Shown here one piece after another: positions 33,207-42,587 of a DNA stretch of 64,000 bases. The first letter of the stretch is position 1; every line of letters begins with the position of its first letter. This DNA comes from Lachnospiraceae bacterium NC2008 (GTDB lineage Bacteria; Bacillota; Clostridia; Lachnospirales; Lachnospiraceae), in assembly GCA_000687675.1 (NCBI GenBank), contig JHWS01000001.1:124001-188000 (forward strand), written 5' to 3'. The notes under the pieces were generated by a model. The model was not told the DNA's origin, did no database searches, and was given only the letters and a program-made list of their open reading frames with translations. The position numbers and the translations under genes are program-made.

Positions 33207-33257
33207 TCTAGTATAACCTTTCTTAGTGTCATTCTTTAATAGAGCCCTGTAAAAACG

Positions 33258-33287
33258 ACGCCCCATTCATTATTTTGAATGAGGCGT
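33258..33287 (-). terminator. Intrinsic terminator of the HD-GYP gene
   Basis: Stem ACGCC-CATTCA / TGAATG-GGCGT with single bulges, then GTCGTTTTTA on the minus strand. Confidence 0.65.
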
Positions 33288-33299
33288 ATATCTTGTTCC

Positions 33300-34733
33300 T
33301 TATTTTGTATCTTCTCTAACTTCCCCTATTTGAATCTTTCCTTCCTCTATGAGTTCAAGGAAAACTTCTACAAGTTCAGGATCAAACTGTTTTCCAGCAT
33401 TATCCTTAAGTTCTTTAAGGATGTAATCCTTAGGAAGACGATCACGGTAGCAACGCTTACTGTTCATAGCATCAAATGAATCCGCGATGCAGATAATTCT
33501 TGCAATAAGTGGTATCTCTTCACCCTTAAGGCCTTCAGGATAACCAGTTCCATCATATTTCTCATGATGGTAACGAGCACCTACATCGATATCTTCTATA
33601 GAGTTAAAGTCTTTAAGCATCTGAGAGCCATACTTTGTATGGTCCTTAATTATCTGAAATTCTTCCGGAGTAAGTTTTCCCGGTTTAAGAAGAACTTCAT
33701 CCGGAATATTCATCTTACCGCAGTCATGCATAAGAGCGATATAATATGTCTTCTTACAATCTATAACATTGTATCCCATCTTCTCTACAAGAAGTTCTGA
33801 GAACTTAGCAACTCGAAGCGAATGACCTCTTGTATTAGGATCCTTAGAATCGATGAAGTTAATGAATGTCTGCATAGACTGATCAATGATAAGTTCATCT
33901 CTCTTTTGTCTTGATACGAGAGTTTTAAGCCTGAAATGAGATACAATCAAAGATCCAATTATCGAAAACCATATTACAGTTCCTATCAATAACCATACAA
34001 AAAGTTTGCTATCCGCTATTGATATTGTCATCTCATATTCAAGCGTACCTACTGTAAAAGCCGGTTCATGATGCTTATTTTTTGTATGCGGAAAATACAT
34101 GATAAATCCAATAACCTGTGAAGAAGACTTATCCTTCTGAAGACTAGTTTTTGGAATAACAGTTTCCTTAGCTTCCTCACTCGGATAATATACAAAGAAA
34201 TCCCCAGGTTCTAATGGAATAACCGTTCCGCCTGTTGCTGAAACATGCTTAAGCTTGAGTGTTGCATCATTCTTATCCTTAAATAAGACTTTTTCAACTA
34301 CTTCGTCCGCTGTTTCAACATTCTGATGAATCTCTATTTCACCGTTCCAGCCATCATTTATAGCCATCTTTTCTGGAATCTCTAAAGTAAGTTTCCAGTT
34401 TTCTATATCATGTTCAGTAAGATTTGTAATCTTAGCCTCAAAGATTGCTCCTACAGATGAACCAGGAACTATCTTCCAATCATCATCAAAATCTTCCGCG
34501 TTTTCCCAGGAAACATTATTTCCTCTTCTAAGGCCAATAGTAATCTTTACATCATCAAATTCAATTACGCCCTTCTTACTCTTATTAGCATCTGAAAAAT
34601 CTAGTACATGAGTGGTATGGTTGAATTTATAAGTAGATATAATCATATACGAGTATCCAGCCACTAGTAAAATAAACATAATGACTAGAACATGTATAAT
34701 CGTAAACTTAAATTTCTTCCTTGGTTTTTTCAT
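33300..34733 (-). CDS. Membrane HD-GYP phosphodiesterase with CBM2-like outer domain
   Basis: A 477-residue signalling protein. A first membrane helix (about 11-33) is followed by an extracytoplasmic domain of about 210 residues, a second helix (about 245-265) and a cytoplasmic HD-GYP domain. The catalytic HD is in MHDCGKMNIPDEVLLKPG (336-340) and the GYP motif in HHEKYDGTGYP (389-399), so c-di-GMP hydrolysis is expected. The outer domain contains a stretch (about 101-137) whose spacing of Asn-Trp (112-113) and Trp-Asn-Gly (129-131) resembles family 2 carbohydrate-binding modules, suggesting a polysaccharide sensor; this is an inference. It is preceded by a small membrane protein gene on the same strand. 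Confidence 0.9.
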   Translation of the reverse strand: MKKPRKKFKFTIIHVLVIMFILLVAGYSYMIISTYKFNHTTHVLDFSDANKSKKGVIEFDDVKITIGLRRGNNVSWENAEDFDDDWKIVPGSSVGAIFEAKITNLTEHDIENWKLTLEIPEKMAINDGWNGEIEIHQNVETADEVVEKVLFKDKNDATLKLKHVSATGGTVIPLEPGDFFVYYPSEEAKETVIPKTSLQKDKSSSQVIGFIMYFPHTKNKHHEPAFTVGTLEYEMTISIADSKLFVWLLIGTVIWFSIIGSLIVSHFRLKTLVSRQKRDELIIDQSMQTFINFIDSKDPNTRGHSLRVAKFSELLVEKMGYNVIDCKKTYYIALMHDCGKMNIPDEVLLKPGKLTPEEFQIIKDHTKYGSQMLKDFNSIEDIDVGARYHHEKYDGTGYPEGLKGEEIPLIARIICIADSFDAMNSKRCYRDRLPKDYILKELKDNAGKQFDPELVEVFLELIEEGKIQIGEVREDTK

Positions 34734-34750
34734 TTGCCCCTGCCATTCAC

Positions 34751-34942
34751 TTATCTGAGTTCATTAAGTTCCATCTGAAGGTCATCATGAAGATCCTTCT
34801 CTCTCTGAACTCTTGACTTACATCTAAAACAAAGCCCCTTTCTGTAATTACCAAAAAGGAAACCTGCTCCTGCCCCAATAAGTAATGAGATAAATGAGCA
34901 TACTATCATGCTAAATAATCCATATCCCTTGTTTTTTCTCAT
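34751..34942 (-). CDS. Small single-pass membrane protein
   Basis: A 63-residue hypothetical protein: one Gly-rich membrane helix (about residues 9-31, ending GAGAGFLFGNY), then a short CFRCK and a charged helix that could coil (residues 43-63). The start has GGAGGG upstream, which supports a real gene. It lies 17 bases upstream of the HD-GYP gene and is probably cotranscribed with it. No family recognised. Confidence 0.65.
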   Translation of the reverse strand: MRKNKGYGLFSMIVCSFISLLIGAGAGFLFGNYRKGLCFRCKSRVQREKDLHDDLQMELNELR

Positions 34943-35039
34943 ATATAACCCTCCGTGTACTAAGGTTAACTAACCCCTTTTATATAGTTTTACTAGCTTA
35001 AATATTATATCATAAAAATAGCGAGTACAGTACATATTT

Positions 35040-35978
35040 CTACATAACAGATAGTATACATATCAGCATAAATGTAGCAATACCTACAAAGATACCCCCA
35101 ACCATCATCTCATATTTATTGATAGTTGGTCCTGTGTATTCTGATGCTGGAAGAGACTCGGCAGGATTCTCAGGATCAACATATACAATTCCCTCTTTTG
35201 CGCCTATCATACTCTTATCAAAAGATTCCATAGGAAACATTGCAGCAGTTCTATATTCCACTCCTTCATATGTATATCCCCATATAGGATATTTTGACAT
35301 TGTATATCCGCCTCTTCTACTAGAACTATCCGATCTTACATAATCTACTATCTTAGCCTGAACAATTACTGTTGCAACTTTTTTCAGTCTTCTTAGCCTA
35401 AGAGGCGTCTTAACCATAACAAATATTCCTACCAAAATAAAAACACTTATAAATGATACCGCAACAAGTTTTCCAAAATTAAAATTAGGATTTCCTCCTG
35501 AAATCATATTCTTAAAGTTTTCCATAAAGGAATCAAACTGACCATTCTTCTTTAGTATGCCAACTCCGCCAACACAGCCACCAATAAGTAAGCAAACTAG
35601 CGATGCCAAAATTGCTCCTAATCTCTGAGAAATTTTAATTTTCTTATTAGTTATATTCTTTATACCAGCTATGAATATGACTAAACCAAAGACAAAGAAA
35701 TACTGGCCAAAGAGAATAAGGGTCATATTCTGGTCTTTTTTACTTTCTACAATTAGTAAAACCAATGAACCAAAGAACCAAATGAGAAAAAAAACACTTA
35801 TTATGATACTTAATACGCCTTTTCCACTCCCTAGGCTCATCATTCTCTGATCTGAGTGAGGCGAATAACTGTCAGGTTTCTTTATAGCTTCGTAGCCCTG
35901 CTTAAGTTCTTCCTTCGCATATTCGATATTGTCCTTTATAGTTTCAAGATCTGGCTTATCGCCTAAATTAAATTCCAT
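35040..35978 (-). CDS. Multi-pass membrane protein with DUF3592-like domain
   Basis: A 312-residue protein with a charged N-terminus, about four hydrophobic helices (residues roughly 50-75, 80-102, 117-138, 165-187), an outer or cytosolic beta-rich domain and a last helix at the C-terminus. The domain has the DUF3592-like order: ATVIVQAKIVDY, then YPIWGYTYEGVEYRT, then GIVYVDPENPAESLP. Function unknown. The start at ATG 35978 has AGGGGG close by; an in-frame GTG at 35996, almost touching the upstream stop codon, is an alternative. It is coupled to the M50-like gene upstream. Confidence 0.7.
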   Translation of the reverse strand: MEFNLGDKPDLETIKDNIEYAKEELKQGYEAIKKPDSYSPHSDQRMMSLGSGKGVLSIIISVFFLIWFFGSLVLLIVESKKDQNMTLILFGQYFFVFGLVIFIAGIKNITNKKIKISQRLGAILASLVCLLIGGCVGGVGILKKNGQFDSFMENFKNMISGGNPNFNFGKLVAVSFISVFILVGIFVMVKTPLRLRRLKKVATVIVQAKIVDYVRSDSSSRRGGYTMSKYPIWGYTYEGVEYRTAAMFPMESFDKSMIGAKEGIVYVDPENPAESLPASEYTGPTINKYEMMVGGIFVGIATFMLICILSVM

Positions 35979-35998
35979 ATTCCCCCTATTAGTCACTT

Positions 35999-36841
35999 CT
36001 ACAATATTGTTACTATACCAAGCATAATTAAGTTGCAGATCAAGCCCATAAGCATAAAGACGGAGAATAAACCTGCTAATTCCACAGCATCCCTCTTATA
36101 ATTCTCAACCTTAAGTAATGCCGTAATAAGACCAAATATAAAGTAGACTACTAAAAGAATAATTAATCCTGTAACACCGCTTTTAATATCAGCAGTACTA
36201 AGTGTCATATGCATAGCTATAGATATAACCACATAAAATGCAATGATACCTCTGACGATACCCAATCCTCTAAGTTTGAATACCTCTTTAAAGAAAACAC
36301 TAATAAATATCAGACTAGATTTAATACCTCTAAGCTCAGTTGTATTATCCCATACTTCATCACTTTTCTTATCAGCCGCTTTATATACTTCTGGAACCAA
36401 AATTTTAAGAACTAAGAATATTACCACACCTCCAAGGAGTAATGGCGCTATTCCCGAGAAAAAACATCCTATATTGTCGATTATTGAGTCTTTATCATAA
36501 CTATAAAGAACATATCCAAGTACACCATCCTTCTTAAAACCTGATGGTCTGAAGAAAACCACGTCATAGATTTTAAAGCCAAACAATTTGCAAACTATTA
36601 AGTGGTTAAACTCATGTACTGGTGTACCTACTGCAGCCATCGCTACAATAAGTCCAAATTCCAGTCCACCTCCAACTTTAGAATATATAGCTACCTGAAG
36701 CCAGTTGAGAATAAGACCAAAAAGAGTAAGAACTCCGATTGTACAAATGAACCACACTATTGTTCTATTAGCAGCGTCTGCTAAAAATGGCACTGGTTTA
36801 ATTGGTTTTGGGTTATTATAATCTTTTTCAAATGTTTTCAT
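35999..36841 (-). CDS. Membrane-embedded M50-like zinc metalloprotease
   Basis: A 280-residue polytopic membrane protein. The second hydrophobic region contains a zinc motif HEFNH in GTPVHEFNHLIVCKLFGFK, the arrangement of site-2-protease relatives, with about six further membrane segments. A third ligand is not obvious. Start supported by AGGGGTGAAC. It forms a two-gene unit with the DUF3592-like gene. The substrate is unknown; an anti-sigma factor or a small membrane peptide would be typical for the family. Confidence 0.65.
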   Translation of the reverse strand: MKTFEKDYNNPKPIKPVPFLADAANRTIVWFICTIGVLTLFGLILNWLQVAIYSKVGGGLEFGLIVAMAAVGTPVHEFNHLIVCKLFGFKIYDVVFFRPSGFKKDGVLGYVLYSYDKDSIIDNIGCFFSGIAPLLLGGVVIFLVLKILVPEVYKAADKKSDEVWDNTTELRGIKSSLIFISVFFKEVFKLRGLGIVRGIIAFYVVISIAMHMTLSTADIKSGVTGLIILLVVYFIFGLITALLKVENYKRDAVELAGLFSVFMLMGLICNLIMLGIVTIL

Positions 36842-36991
36842 TCTAGTTCACCCCTGTTACTATTTTTATCATATATATGATAACACGATATTTTACATGC
36901 GTACTAGAGCATGCCAGATTTTTATGATAATATATCTTGTACGTTTAAAATATATAACATAATCTATTTTGAATAAAGGAGACTAATAGCA

Positions 36992-37531
36992 ATGATAAAA
37001 GACGATAACGTGGATGAAACTAAAGGCCGTAAGAAGGCTGAAGGCACATGTGAAAACAGCGGTGACTGCTCTTCATGCAGTGGCTGTGGTGCCCCAAAGA
37101 TTACAGGTAAGAATGTAGGTAAAATTTGCGTAACACACTATAGAGGAACACTTAACGACGGAACACAGTTTGATTCATCATATGATAGAGAAAAGCCACT
37201 TGAATTCGTATGCGGCGCTGGTATGATGATTAGAGGTTTTGACCAGGCAGTTGCAAATATGGAAGTTGGAGAAAAGGTTGATATCCACCTTATGCCGGAA
37301 GAAGCATATGGTATGCCAGACCCAGCAGCTATCTTTACTATTCCTCTCGAGAAGCTTGCAGGTTCAGAGGAACTTGAAGTTGGCCAGAGAATCGCTCTTC
37401 AAAATGCTTACTGCCAACCATTCCCTGTTACTGTAACAGCCAAGGATGATACAACTATAACATTCGATGCTAACCATGAGATGGCCGGTAAAGAGCTTAA
37501 CTTCTCAATCGAACTTGTAAATATAAAATAA
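36992..37531 (+). CDS. SlyD-like FKBP-type peptidyl-prolyl isomerase with Cys-rich N-terminus
   Basis: A 179-residue protein. Residues about 45-179 are a SlyD-type FKBP with inserted flap domain: VTHYRGTLNDGTQFDSSYDREKPLEFVCGAG, then GFDQAVANMEVGEKVDIHLMPEEAYG, AIFTIPLEKL and the C-terminal FDANHEMAGKELNF. It should isomerise Xaa-Pro bonds and act as a folding helper in the cytosol. The N-terminal 35 residues contain CENSGDCSSCSGCG, a four-cysteine motif absent from ordinary SlyD and suggestive of metal or iron-sulfur binding. Start supported by AAAGGAGACT. It is a single gene on the plus strand. Confidence 0.9.
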   Translation: MIKDDNVDETKGRKKAEGTCENSGDCSSCSGCGAPKITGKNVGKICVTHYRGTLNDGTQFDSSYDREKPLEFVCGAGMMIRGFDQAVANMEVGEKVDIHLMPEEAYGMPDPAAIFTIPLEKLAGSEELEVGQRIALQNAYCQPFPVTVTAKDDTTITFDANHEMAGKELNFSIELVNIK

Positions 37532-37533
37532 TC

Positions 37534-37556
37534 GATTAGGAGGCGAATTCCTAATC
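37534..37556 (+). repeat. Perfect 8-bp hairpin behind the FKBP gene
   Basis: GATTAGGA and TCCTAATC separated by 7 bases, directly after the stop codon and without a T-run. It may protect the mRNA end. Confidence 0.5.
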
Positions 37557-37645
37557 ACAGCACATAGTAGGTTCAGCAGCAAAGCAGAAACATGGCAGGT
37601 TCGCCAGTGAAGCTAACGCTCTACGAGGCCTGTGCATAATATAGC

Positions 37646-37677
37646 AAAAACTCCTAAGAATTATCTTAGGAGTTTTT
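37646..37677. terminator. Bidirectional terminator between FKBP gene and ABC permease gene
   Basis: A 13-bp stem AAAAACTCCTAAG / CTTAGGAGTTTTT, usable from both sides for these convergent genes. Confidence 0.88.
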
Positions 37678-37716
37678 GTTTTGGGATTAATCTATATTAG
37701 AGGTGTTGAATTGGTC

Positions 37717-38952
37717 TTATTCAGCCTTCTTAAGATTTTTAAATGCTGCTGTAAGCTTAATTGGATTACCATATCTAAGAGTAGAATTTCTAAATATCTT
37801 TGCTCCAAGAATTCCCATAGCTATATCAGAAGCATAAAGAATCACTGCTGATACGATAACCTCCCATGTAGCAACATTGCCCATAGCAACCCTTGCAAAC
37901 ATGGCAGAGTACGAACTAATAGGAAGGAAAGAAAGAACCTTAATAAGTGTTGAATCAATATGTGTAAGGTTAGCCAGCACAAAAACATATACAAGCGTAA
38001 TTGTCATCTGTGCTGTACCTGCTGATTTATTAAGATCTTCAATCTTAGAAACAAGTGCTCCGAGTGCCCCATATAAGAAGGCATAGAAAAGGAAACCACC
38101 GATTCCAAATATTGCATATATAAACAGAACATCTCCTGGAATATCAAGCATAGTTGCAACTACACCGCCAAAATATTCTTTATTAAACTGATAAGATCCG
38201 AAAATCGATATTCCTATAAGCCCCGATTGGAATATAAGTGCGATAAATGCTGCTATAACTTTACCAAACAAGATAGATGTTGAACTTGTACTTGTAATAA
38301 GAATCTCTATAGATCTGTTTGACTTCTCATTAGTTACAGAAGATGCAATCGATGTACCATACATAATAATCAGCATAAATATAACAACTACAAGAAGATA
38401 GCAATACCAGTAATTACTCTCACTGTCCTTACCAAGTACTTCCTGATCAAATAATATTGTATCGTCATCAAGCTTAGATAATTCTTCTATACTGATGTTA
38501 TTATCCCTACAAAATTCCTCCCTACGGACCTGAGCAAGATATTTTGAAAAGATATACTGCTTATCATCTGACATAGACTTGTTGTACACATAATATGTAA
38601 AACTATCAGCGTCATGGACAACGAATCCGAATTTTACTGTCTGATTTTCAACATTTTCCTTAAGTTTTGCTTCTGTATCATAAAGTTCAAATTCTACTGA
38701 TGGGAAATACTCTTCAAGAGGAGAGATATCATCTATTACTTTTCCTTCATCATATATGGCAGCTATTGTCTTATTGTCATCACCATTGCCATCCCCATCA
38801 CTACTTCCACCTGACTTAAATGAATCCTTTATTCTAGGGACAAACATAAGACCAGCACATAATAAACAAATAATAATCGTGGAAACAATAAATGCTTTAG
38901 CTTTAAAATAATTTCCAAGTTCAAAATTTAGTACATGTTTAAAGTTTTTCAT
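37717..38952 (-). CDS. ABC-2 type permease (NatB/YhaP-like)
   Basis: A 411-residue membrane subunit of an ABC exporter. One helix near the N-terminus (about 20-40) is followed by a large extracytoplasmic domain (about 45-185) and then five helices (about 187-390), the ABC2_membrane_3 layout. In NatAB-like systems such a pair exports Na+ or peptides and often gives resistance to membrane stress. The start follows GGAGGTGGAG and comes directly after the ATPase stop codon. Substrate unknown. Confidence 0.85.
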   Translation of the reverse strand: MKNFKHVLNFELGNYFKAKAFIVSTIIICLLCAGLMFVPRIKDSFKSGGSSDGDGNGDDNKTIAAIYDEGKVIDDISPLEEYFPSVEFELYDTEAKLKENVENQTVKFGFVVHDADSFTYYVYNKSMSDDKQYIFSKYLAQVRREEFCRDNNISIEELSKLDDDTILFDQEVLGKDSESNYWYCYLLVVVIFMLIIMYGTSIASSVTNEKSNRSIEILITSTSSTSILFGKVIAAFIALIFQSGLIGISIFGSYQFNKEYFGGVVATMLDIPGDVLFIYAIFGIGGFLFYAFLYGALGALVSKIEDLNKSAGTAQMTITLVYVFVLANLTHIDSTLIKVLSFLPISSYSAMFARVAMGNVATWEVIVSAVILYASDIAMGILGAKIFRNSTLRYGNPIKLTAAFKNLKKAE

Positions 38953-39912
38953 TTACTCCACCTCCTTATTATTTTCACTATCATCCTTTATTTCTTCCTC
39001 AGCTTTTCCTGCCTTATCGATAAAGATATCTGTAAGAGATGGTTCATAGTTTCCATATGCCTTAATATCAACATTCTTTTCCTTAAGTCTGTCCACGAGG
39101 CTCCACTGGTCCACACCCGCTTTGACCTCTACAACAACCTTATGCTTATCGCTTGAAATAACCTTAACCAAATCGTCAAAGTCATTTTCAATAAGAGTTT
39201 TAAGGGCATCTGCGTCCATATTGTTAGCAGAGATAATCTTTCTTCCCTTACCGAATTCTTCTTTAATCTCATCTAAGTTTCCTGATAAAACGATAGTACC
39301 CTTATCAATCATAACGATATCTTCGCAGAATTCTTCCACATAGCTCATCTGATGGCTTGAAAAGATAACTATTCTTCCTTCTGCAATAAGCTCTTTAATT
39401 ACATCTTTAAGGATTTGTGAGTTTACAGGATCAAGTCCTGAGAATGGCTCGTCTAAAATAACAATATCAGGCTCGCCAACCAGTGTTGCTGCAAGCTGTA
39501 CCTTCTGCTGATTACCTTTAGAAAGAGTATCAAGTTTTCTATCTTTATATTCACTTACACCCAGTCTGTCTAACCATTTTTCTGCACTTGCAGATGCATC
39601 TTTCTTCTTCATACCTCTAAGAAGAGCCATGTATACAAGCTGCTCCTTAACTAATTTCTTTGGATACATTCCTCTTTCTTCTGGAAGATAGCCAAATCTG
39701 TCCCCTGAAGGTATTAATTTCTTACCATCTAAAAGAACCTCTCCTGAAGATGAATGAAATACATCCATGATAATTCTTATAGTAGTTGTTTTTCCTGCAC
39801 CATTACGTCCAAGAAGTCCTAGTGCCTTACCGCTTTCTACAGAGAAGTTAATTCCGTGCAGAATCTCTTTTTCACCAAAATTCTTTTTAATGTTACGTAA
39901 TTCTAGTTTCAT
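38953..39912 (-). CDS. ABC transporter ATP-binding protein (NatA-like)
   Basis: A 319-residue ATPase: Walker A GRNGAGKTTT (near residue 35), signature LSKGNQQKVQL, Walker B IVILDEPFSGLDP and the switch His in FSSHQM. The C-terminal 90 residues form the extra domain typical of the NatA/YhaQ branch. Start supported by AAAGGGACC. It is transcribed ahead of the permease with no gap, forming the complete exporter pair. Confidence 0.93.
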   Translation of the reverse strand: MKLELRNIKKNFGEKEILHGINFSVESGKALGLLGRNGAGKTTTIRIIMDVFHSSSGEVLLDGKKLIPSGDRFGYLPEERGMYPKKLVKEQLVYMALLRGMKKKDASASAEKWLDRLGVSEYKDRKLDTLSKGNQQKVQLAATLVGEPDIVILDEPFSGLDPVNSQILKDVIKELIAEGRIVIFSSHQMSYVEEFCEDIVMIDKGTIVLSGNLDEIKEEFGKGRKIISANNMDADALKTLIENDFDDLVKVISSDKHKVVVEVKAGVDQWSLVDRLKEKNVDIKAYGNYEPSLTDIFIDKAGKAEEEIKDDSENNKEVE

Positions 39913-39980
39913 ATTTTGGTCCCTTTCTTAAAAATGACATCATATAAACCTTGTTACTTTTTTAACTTACCACATAATAA

Positions 39981-40017
39981 AAAAACAGACAGAATTACAC
40001 CAATTCTACCTGTTTTT
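39981..40017 (-). terminator. Terminator of the MATE gene, overlapping its stop codon
   Basis: Stem AAAAACAG/CTGTTTTT with an inner AGAATT/AATTCT pairing and a T-run on the minus strand. The MATE stop codon (40006-40008) lies inside the hairpin. Confidence 0.75.
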
Positions 40018-41322
40018 ACACTTATTATAATAAATCATTAATGCTAGGGCCTTGAACACATTGTCTGCTATCATACAGTACCAAACTTCTGTTAGCCCCA
40101 TCTTCCATACATTGACCACCATATATGTGAAGAATATCCTGACAGCCCACATACTAAATGTTTCTATAACGAATATTCCCTTGGTTTGGCCTTTGCCATA
40201 GAATATACCCTCATAAACAATCATAAGGCCAAAGAATGGTTCACTAAACGCTACCAGTCTGAGCATCTTAGCCCCTAAAACCGCGACTCTGTCGCTGCTG
40301 GTAAATATTCGCATCATTGGTTCCGCAAATATAAAGAGAAGTATTCCTCCCGCAACCATGATACTTATATTTATCCAGATGCTGACTTTCTCCGTCTGGC
40401 GCATTTTCTTCTGGTCCTGCTCTCCTAAAGCATGTCCAATAAGTGCTGACGTAGCCGTCCTAAGTCCGTATCCAGGCATATAGAATAGTTCTTCTGCCGC
40501 AACTGCTATAGAATGAGCAGCAAATATGGTCTTACCCATCCCGGAAACCATACGGGCAAATGCCACATATCCAAGACAGGATGCTGCTCCGGTTGCTAAA
40601 GCTGGAAGAGCAATCTCCATGGTCTTATTTAATCTTATTTTTCCTGGCTTTATGTCTTTATTTGTAAACCTAAGTTCAGAATTCTTTAATACTGCTACAA
40701 GCATAAGAAGTCCAGCAACTACAGAAGAAATAGAAGATGCTATAGCTGCCCCGATTACCCCATATCCAAGCTTGTATATAAATAGACTGTTAAGGATAAC
40801 ATTGAGAATATTCGCTGCAAGGTTAATCCTCATAGGGGTCTTGGTATCTTTTATAGCTCTAAGAGAAGCTCCAAGTATCCTGTTTAAGCTTCGAAATACA
40901 TAAGGAAGGCTGATAATAAAGAAATAATTAGAAGCTGCCTGCCTTACCGACTTATCTGCCTTCATCCAGCCAGGAATATATGGACTTAATCCGCATGATA
41001 TTAAGGCTGTAAAACCACCGGCTATAATAGCAGTTAAGAATGCAAAACCGGTATACTTCCTTACCTCATCCTTTTGTCCGGCACCATGTGCCCTTGAAAT
41101 CAAGGCCATAAATGCCATGGCAAATGCCCACGGCAAACCAGATGTTAACCAGGAAACAGTGGTTGTTGTACTAACTGCCGCTGTAGCATCTTCTCCAAGT
41201 TTACCAACCATAGCAGTATCAACATACTGCATAAGTGTATCCAGGATATGTTCTATAAGAGTAGGTATTGCAAGAGTTATAAGACTTTTTATTATATTAT
41301 TACGATATGTTTTCTCGTTCAT
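40006..41322 (-). CDS. MATE-family multidrug or metabolite efflux protein
   Basis: A 438-residue, 12-helix MATE transporter exporting cationic compounds with Na+ or H+. The halves begin IPTLIEHILDTLMQYVDTAMVGKLG and LPALATGAASCLGYVAFARMVSGMG, the usual internal repeat. Its start overlaps the end of the aminotransferase gene by 23 bases, so translation is coupled. Substrate unknown. Confidence 0.92.
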   Translation of the reverse strand: MNEKTYRNNIIKSLITLAIPTLIEHILDTLMQYVDTAMVGKLGEDATAAVSTTTTVSWLTSGLPWAFAMAFMALISRAHGAGQKDEVRKYTGFAFLTAIIAGGFTALISCGLSPYIPGWMKADKSVRQAASNYFFIISLPYVFRSLNRILGASLRAIKDTKTPMRINLAANILNVILNSLFIYKLGYGVIGAAIASSISSVVAGLLMLVAVLKNSELRFTNKDIKPGKIRLNKTMEIALPALATGAASCLGYVAFARMVSGMGKTIFAAHSIAVAAEELFYMPGYGLRTATSALIGHALGEQDQKKMRQTEKVSIWINISIMVAGGILLFIFAEPMMRIFTSSDRVAVLGAKMLRLVAFSEPFFGLMIVYEGIFYGKGQTKGIFVIETFSMWAVRIFFTYMVVNVWKMGLTEVWYCMIADNVFKALALMIYYNKCKNR

Positions 41323-42487
41323 TAATCAGTTGCTCTACACCCTGCTTAAGTCTACGAAGACCCTCTTCAACTATACTTCTTGGACAAGCAAGATTCATAC
41401 GTACAAATGATACTCCATTCTTACCATAAATCTTTCCTGCACTGATAAACAATCCCGTCTTTTCTCTAAGATATCGTGCGAAATCTTTTCCTTCGTCAGG
41501 AAGCTTAGAACAGTCTATCCATAATAGATAGGTAGCATTTTCCTCAAATGTTCTAAGAGCAGGAATCTCTTTATTAATATAATCTACTGCAAATAACTTA
41601 TTTTGATATAAGTATTCTCTTAAGGAATCAAGCCAATCGCCGCCTTCAGTATAAGCCGCAACTGCACCTTCTACAGCATATACTCCAGGTTCTGCCACTT
41701 CATCAGTATTAAGGCCTCTCCATACTTTATGGCGAAGCTTATCATTGGCAGCAAATACTGCGGCGCTGTGAAGCCCTGCCACGTTAAATGACTTACTAGG
41801 GCTTAGGCAGGTTACACTTATATCCCTTGCTACATCGGATACCGAAGCAAAAGGTGTATATCTTACTCCCGGATCAGTTATATCACAGTGAATCTCATCA
41901 GAAATAACCGTTACACCGTATTTAAAACATAAATCGGCAACTTTAGACAGCGACTCCTTATCCCAGGCTATACCACCTGGATTTTGGGGATTACAAAGAA
42001 TCATAAGAGAGACCTGCGGGTCTGATAAATCCTTCTCTAATCTCTCAAAGTCCATAACATATCTAGGACCATCTTCTATAAGTTTTAGTGGACATTCAAC
42101 AGGAATCCTGCCGTTATTTACGATAGAATTAAAGAATATATTATATACCGGTGTCTGAACCAGAACCTTCTCAGCAGGAGTTGTAAGCTTTCTTACCATA
42201 GAAGATATGGCAGGTATTACACCTGTAGTAAATATAAGCCAGTGTTTTTCTATAGAAAAATCATATCTGTTCTTCCACCAATTTATATAAGCGTCATACC
42301 AATAATTAGGAACGTAACTATAGCCAAATATACCATGTGCTGTTCTTTTTTCAAGCGCGTCAATAATAGGTGGCGCAGTCTTAAAATCCATATCGGCAAC
42401 CCACATAGGAAGTTCACCGTCCTTAACATCCCACTTTTCACAGTGTGTTGACTTTCTGTCGATTATCTGGTCAAAATTGTAGTCCAT
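41300..42487 (-). CDS. PatB/MalY-type PLP enzyme (cystathionine beta-lyase/aminotransferase)
   Basis: A 395-residue fold-type I PLP enzyme. MPMWVADMDFKTAPPIIDAL near the N-terminus and SPSKSFNVAGLHSA (PLP lysine) are diagnostic for the MalY/PatB branch, which usually cleaves C-S bonds of cystathionine or cysteine conjugates. Other motifs are NPQNPGG and ISDEIHCDI. Start supported by AAAGGGGG. It is coupled to the MATE gene, so a released or modified amino acid derivative may be its partner's substrate (inference). Confidence 0.92.
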   Translation of the reverse strand: MDYNFDQIIDRKSTHCEKWDVKDGELPMWVADMDFKTAPPIIDALEKRTAHGIFGYSYVPNYWYDAYINWWKNRYDFSIEKHWLIFTTGVIPAISSMVRKLTTPAEKVLVQTPVYNIFFNSIVNNGRIPVECPLKLIEDGPRYVMDFERLEKDLSDPQVSLMILCNPQNPGGIAWDKESLSKVADLCFKYGVTVISDEIHCDITDPGVRYTPFASVSDVARDISVTCLSPSKSFNVAGLHSAAVFAANDKLRHKVWRGLNTDEVAEPGVYAVEGAVAAYTEGGDWLDSLREYLYQNKLFAVDYINKEIPALRTFEENATYLLWIDCSKLPDEGKDFARYLREKTGLFISAGKIYGKNGVSFVRMNLACPRSIVEEGLRRLKQGVEQLINERENIS

Positions 42488-42504
42488 AGCACAACCCCCT
42501 TTGA

Positions 42505-42540
42505 GTAAAAAATGGCCATGACCTTACGCAGGCCACGGCC
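42505..42540 (-). terminator. Intrinsic terminator of the DUF3737 gene
   Basis: Stem GGCCATG/CACGGCC followed on the minus strand by ATTTTTTAC, just upstream of the PatB-type gene. Confidence 0.6.
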
Positions 42541-42587
42541 GCAATCATATATATTATACTAAAATATTTTCACTAATCACCGATAAA

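Noticed and set aside
37557-37640. A small RNA or gene between the FKBP hairpin and its terminator
   Set aside because: No promoter, frame or stable fold is visible; the segment is most simply the 3' untranslated region.
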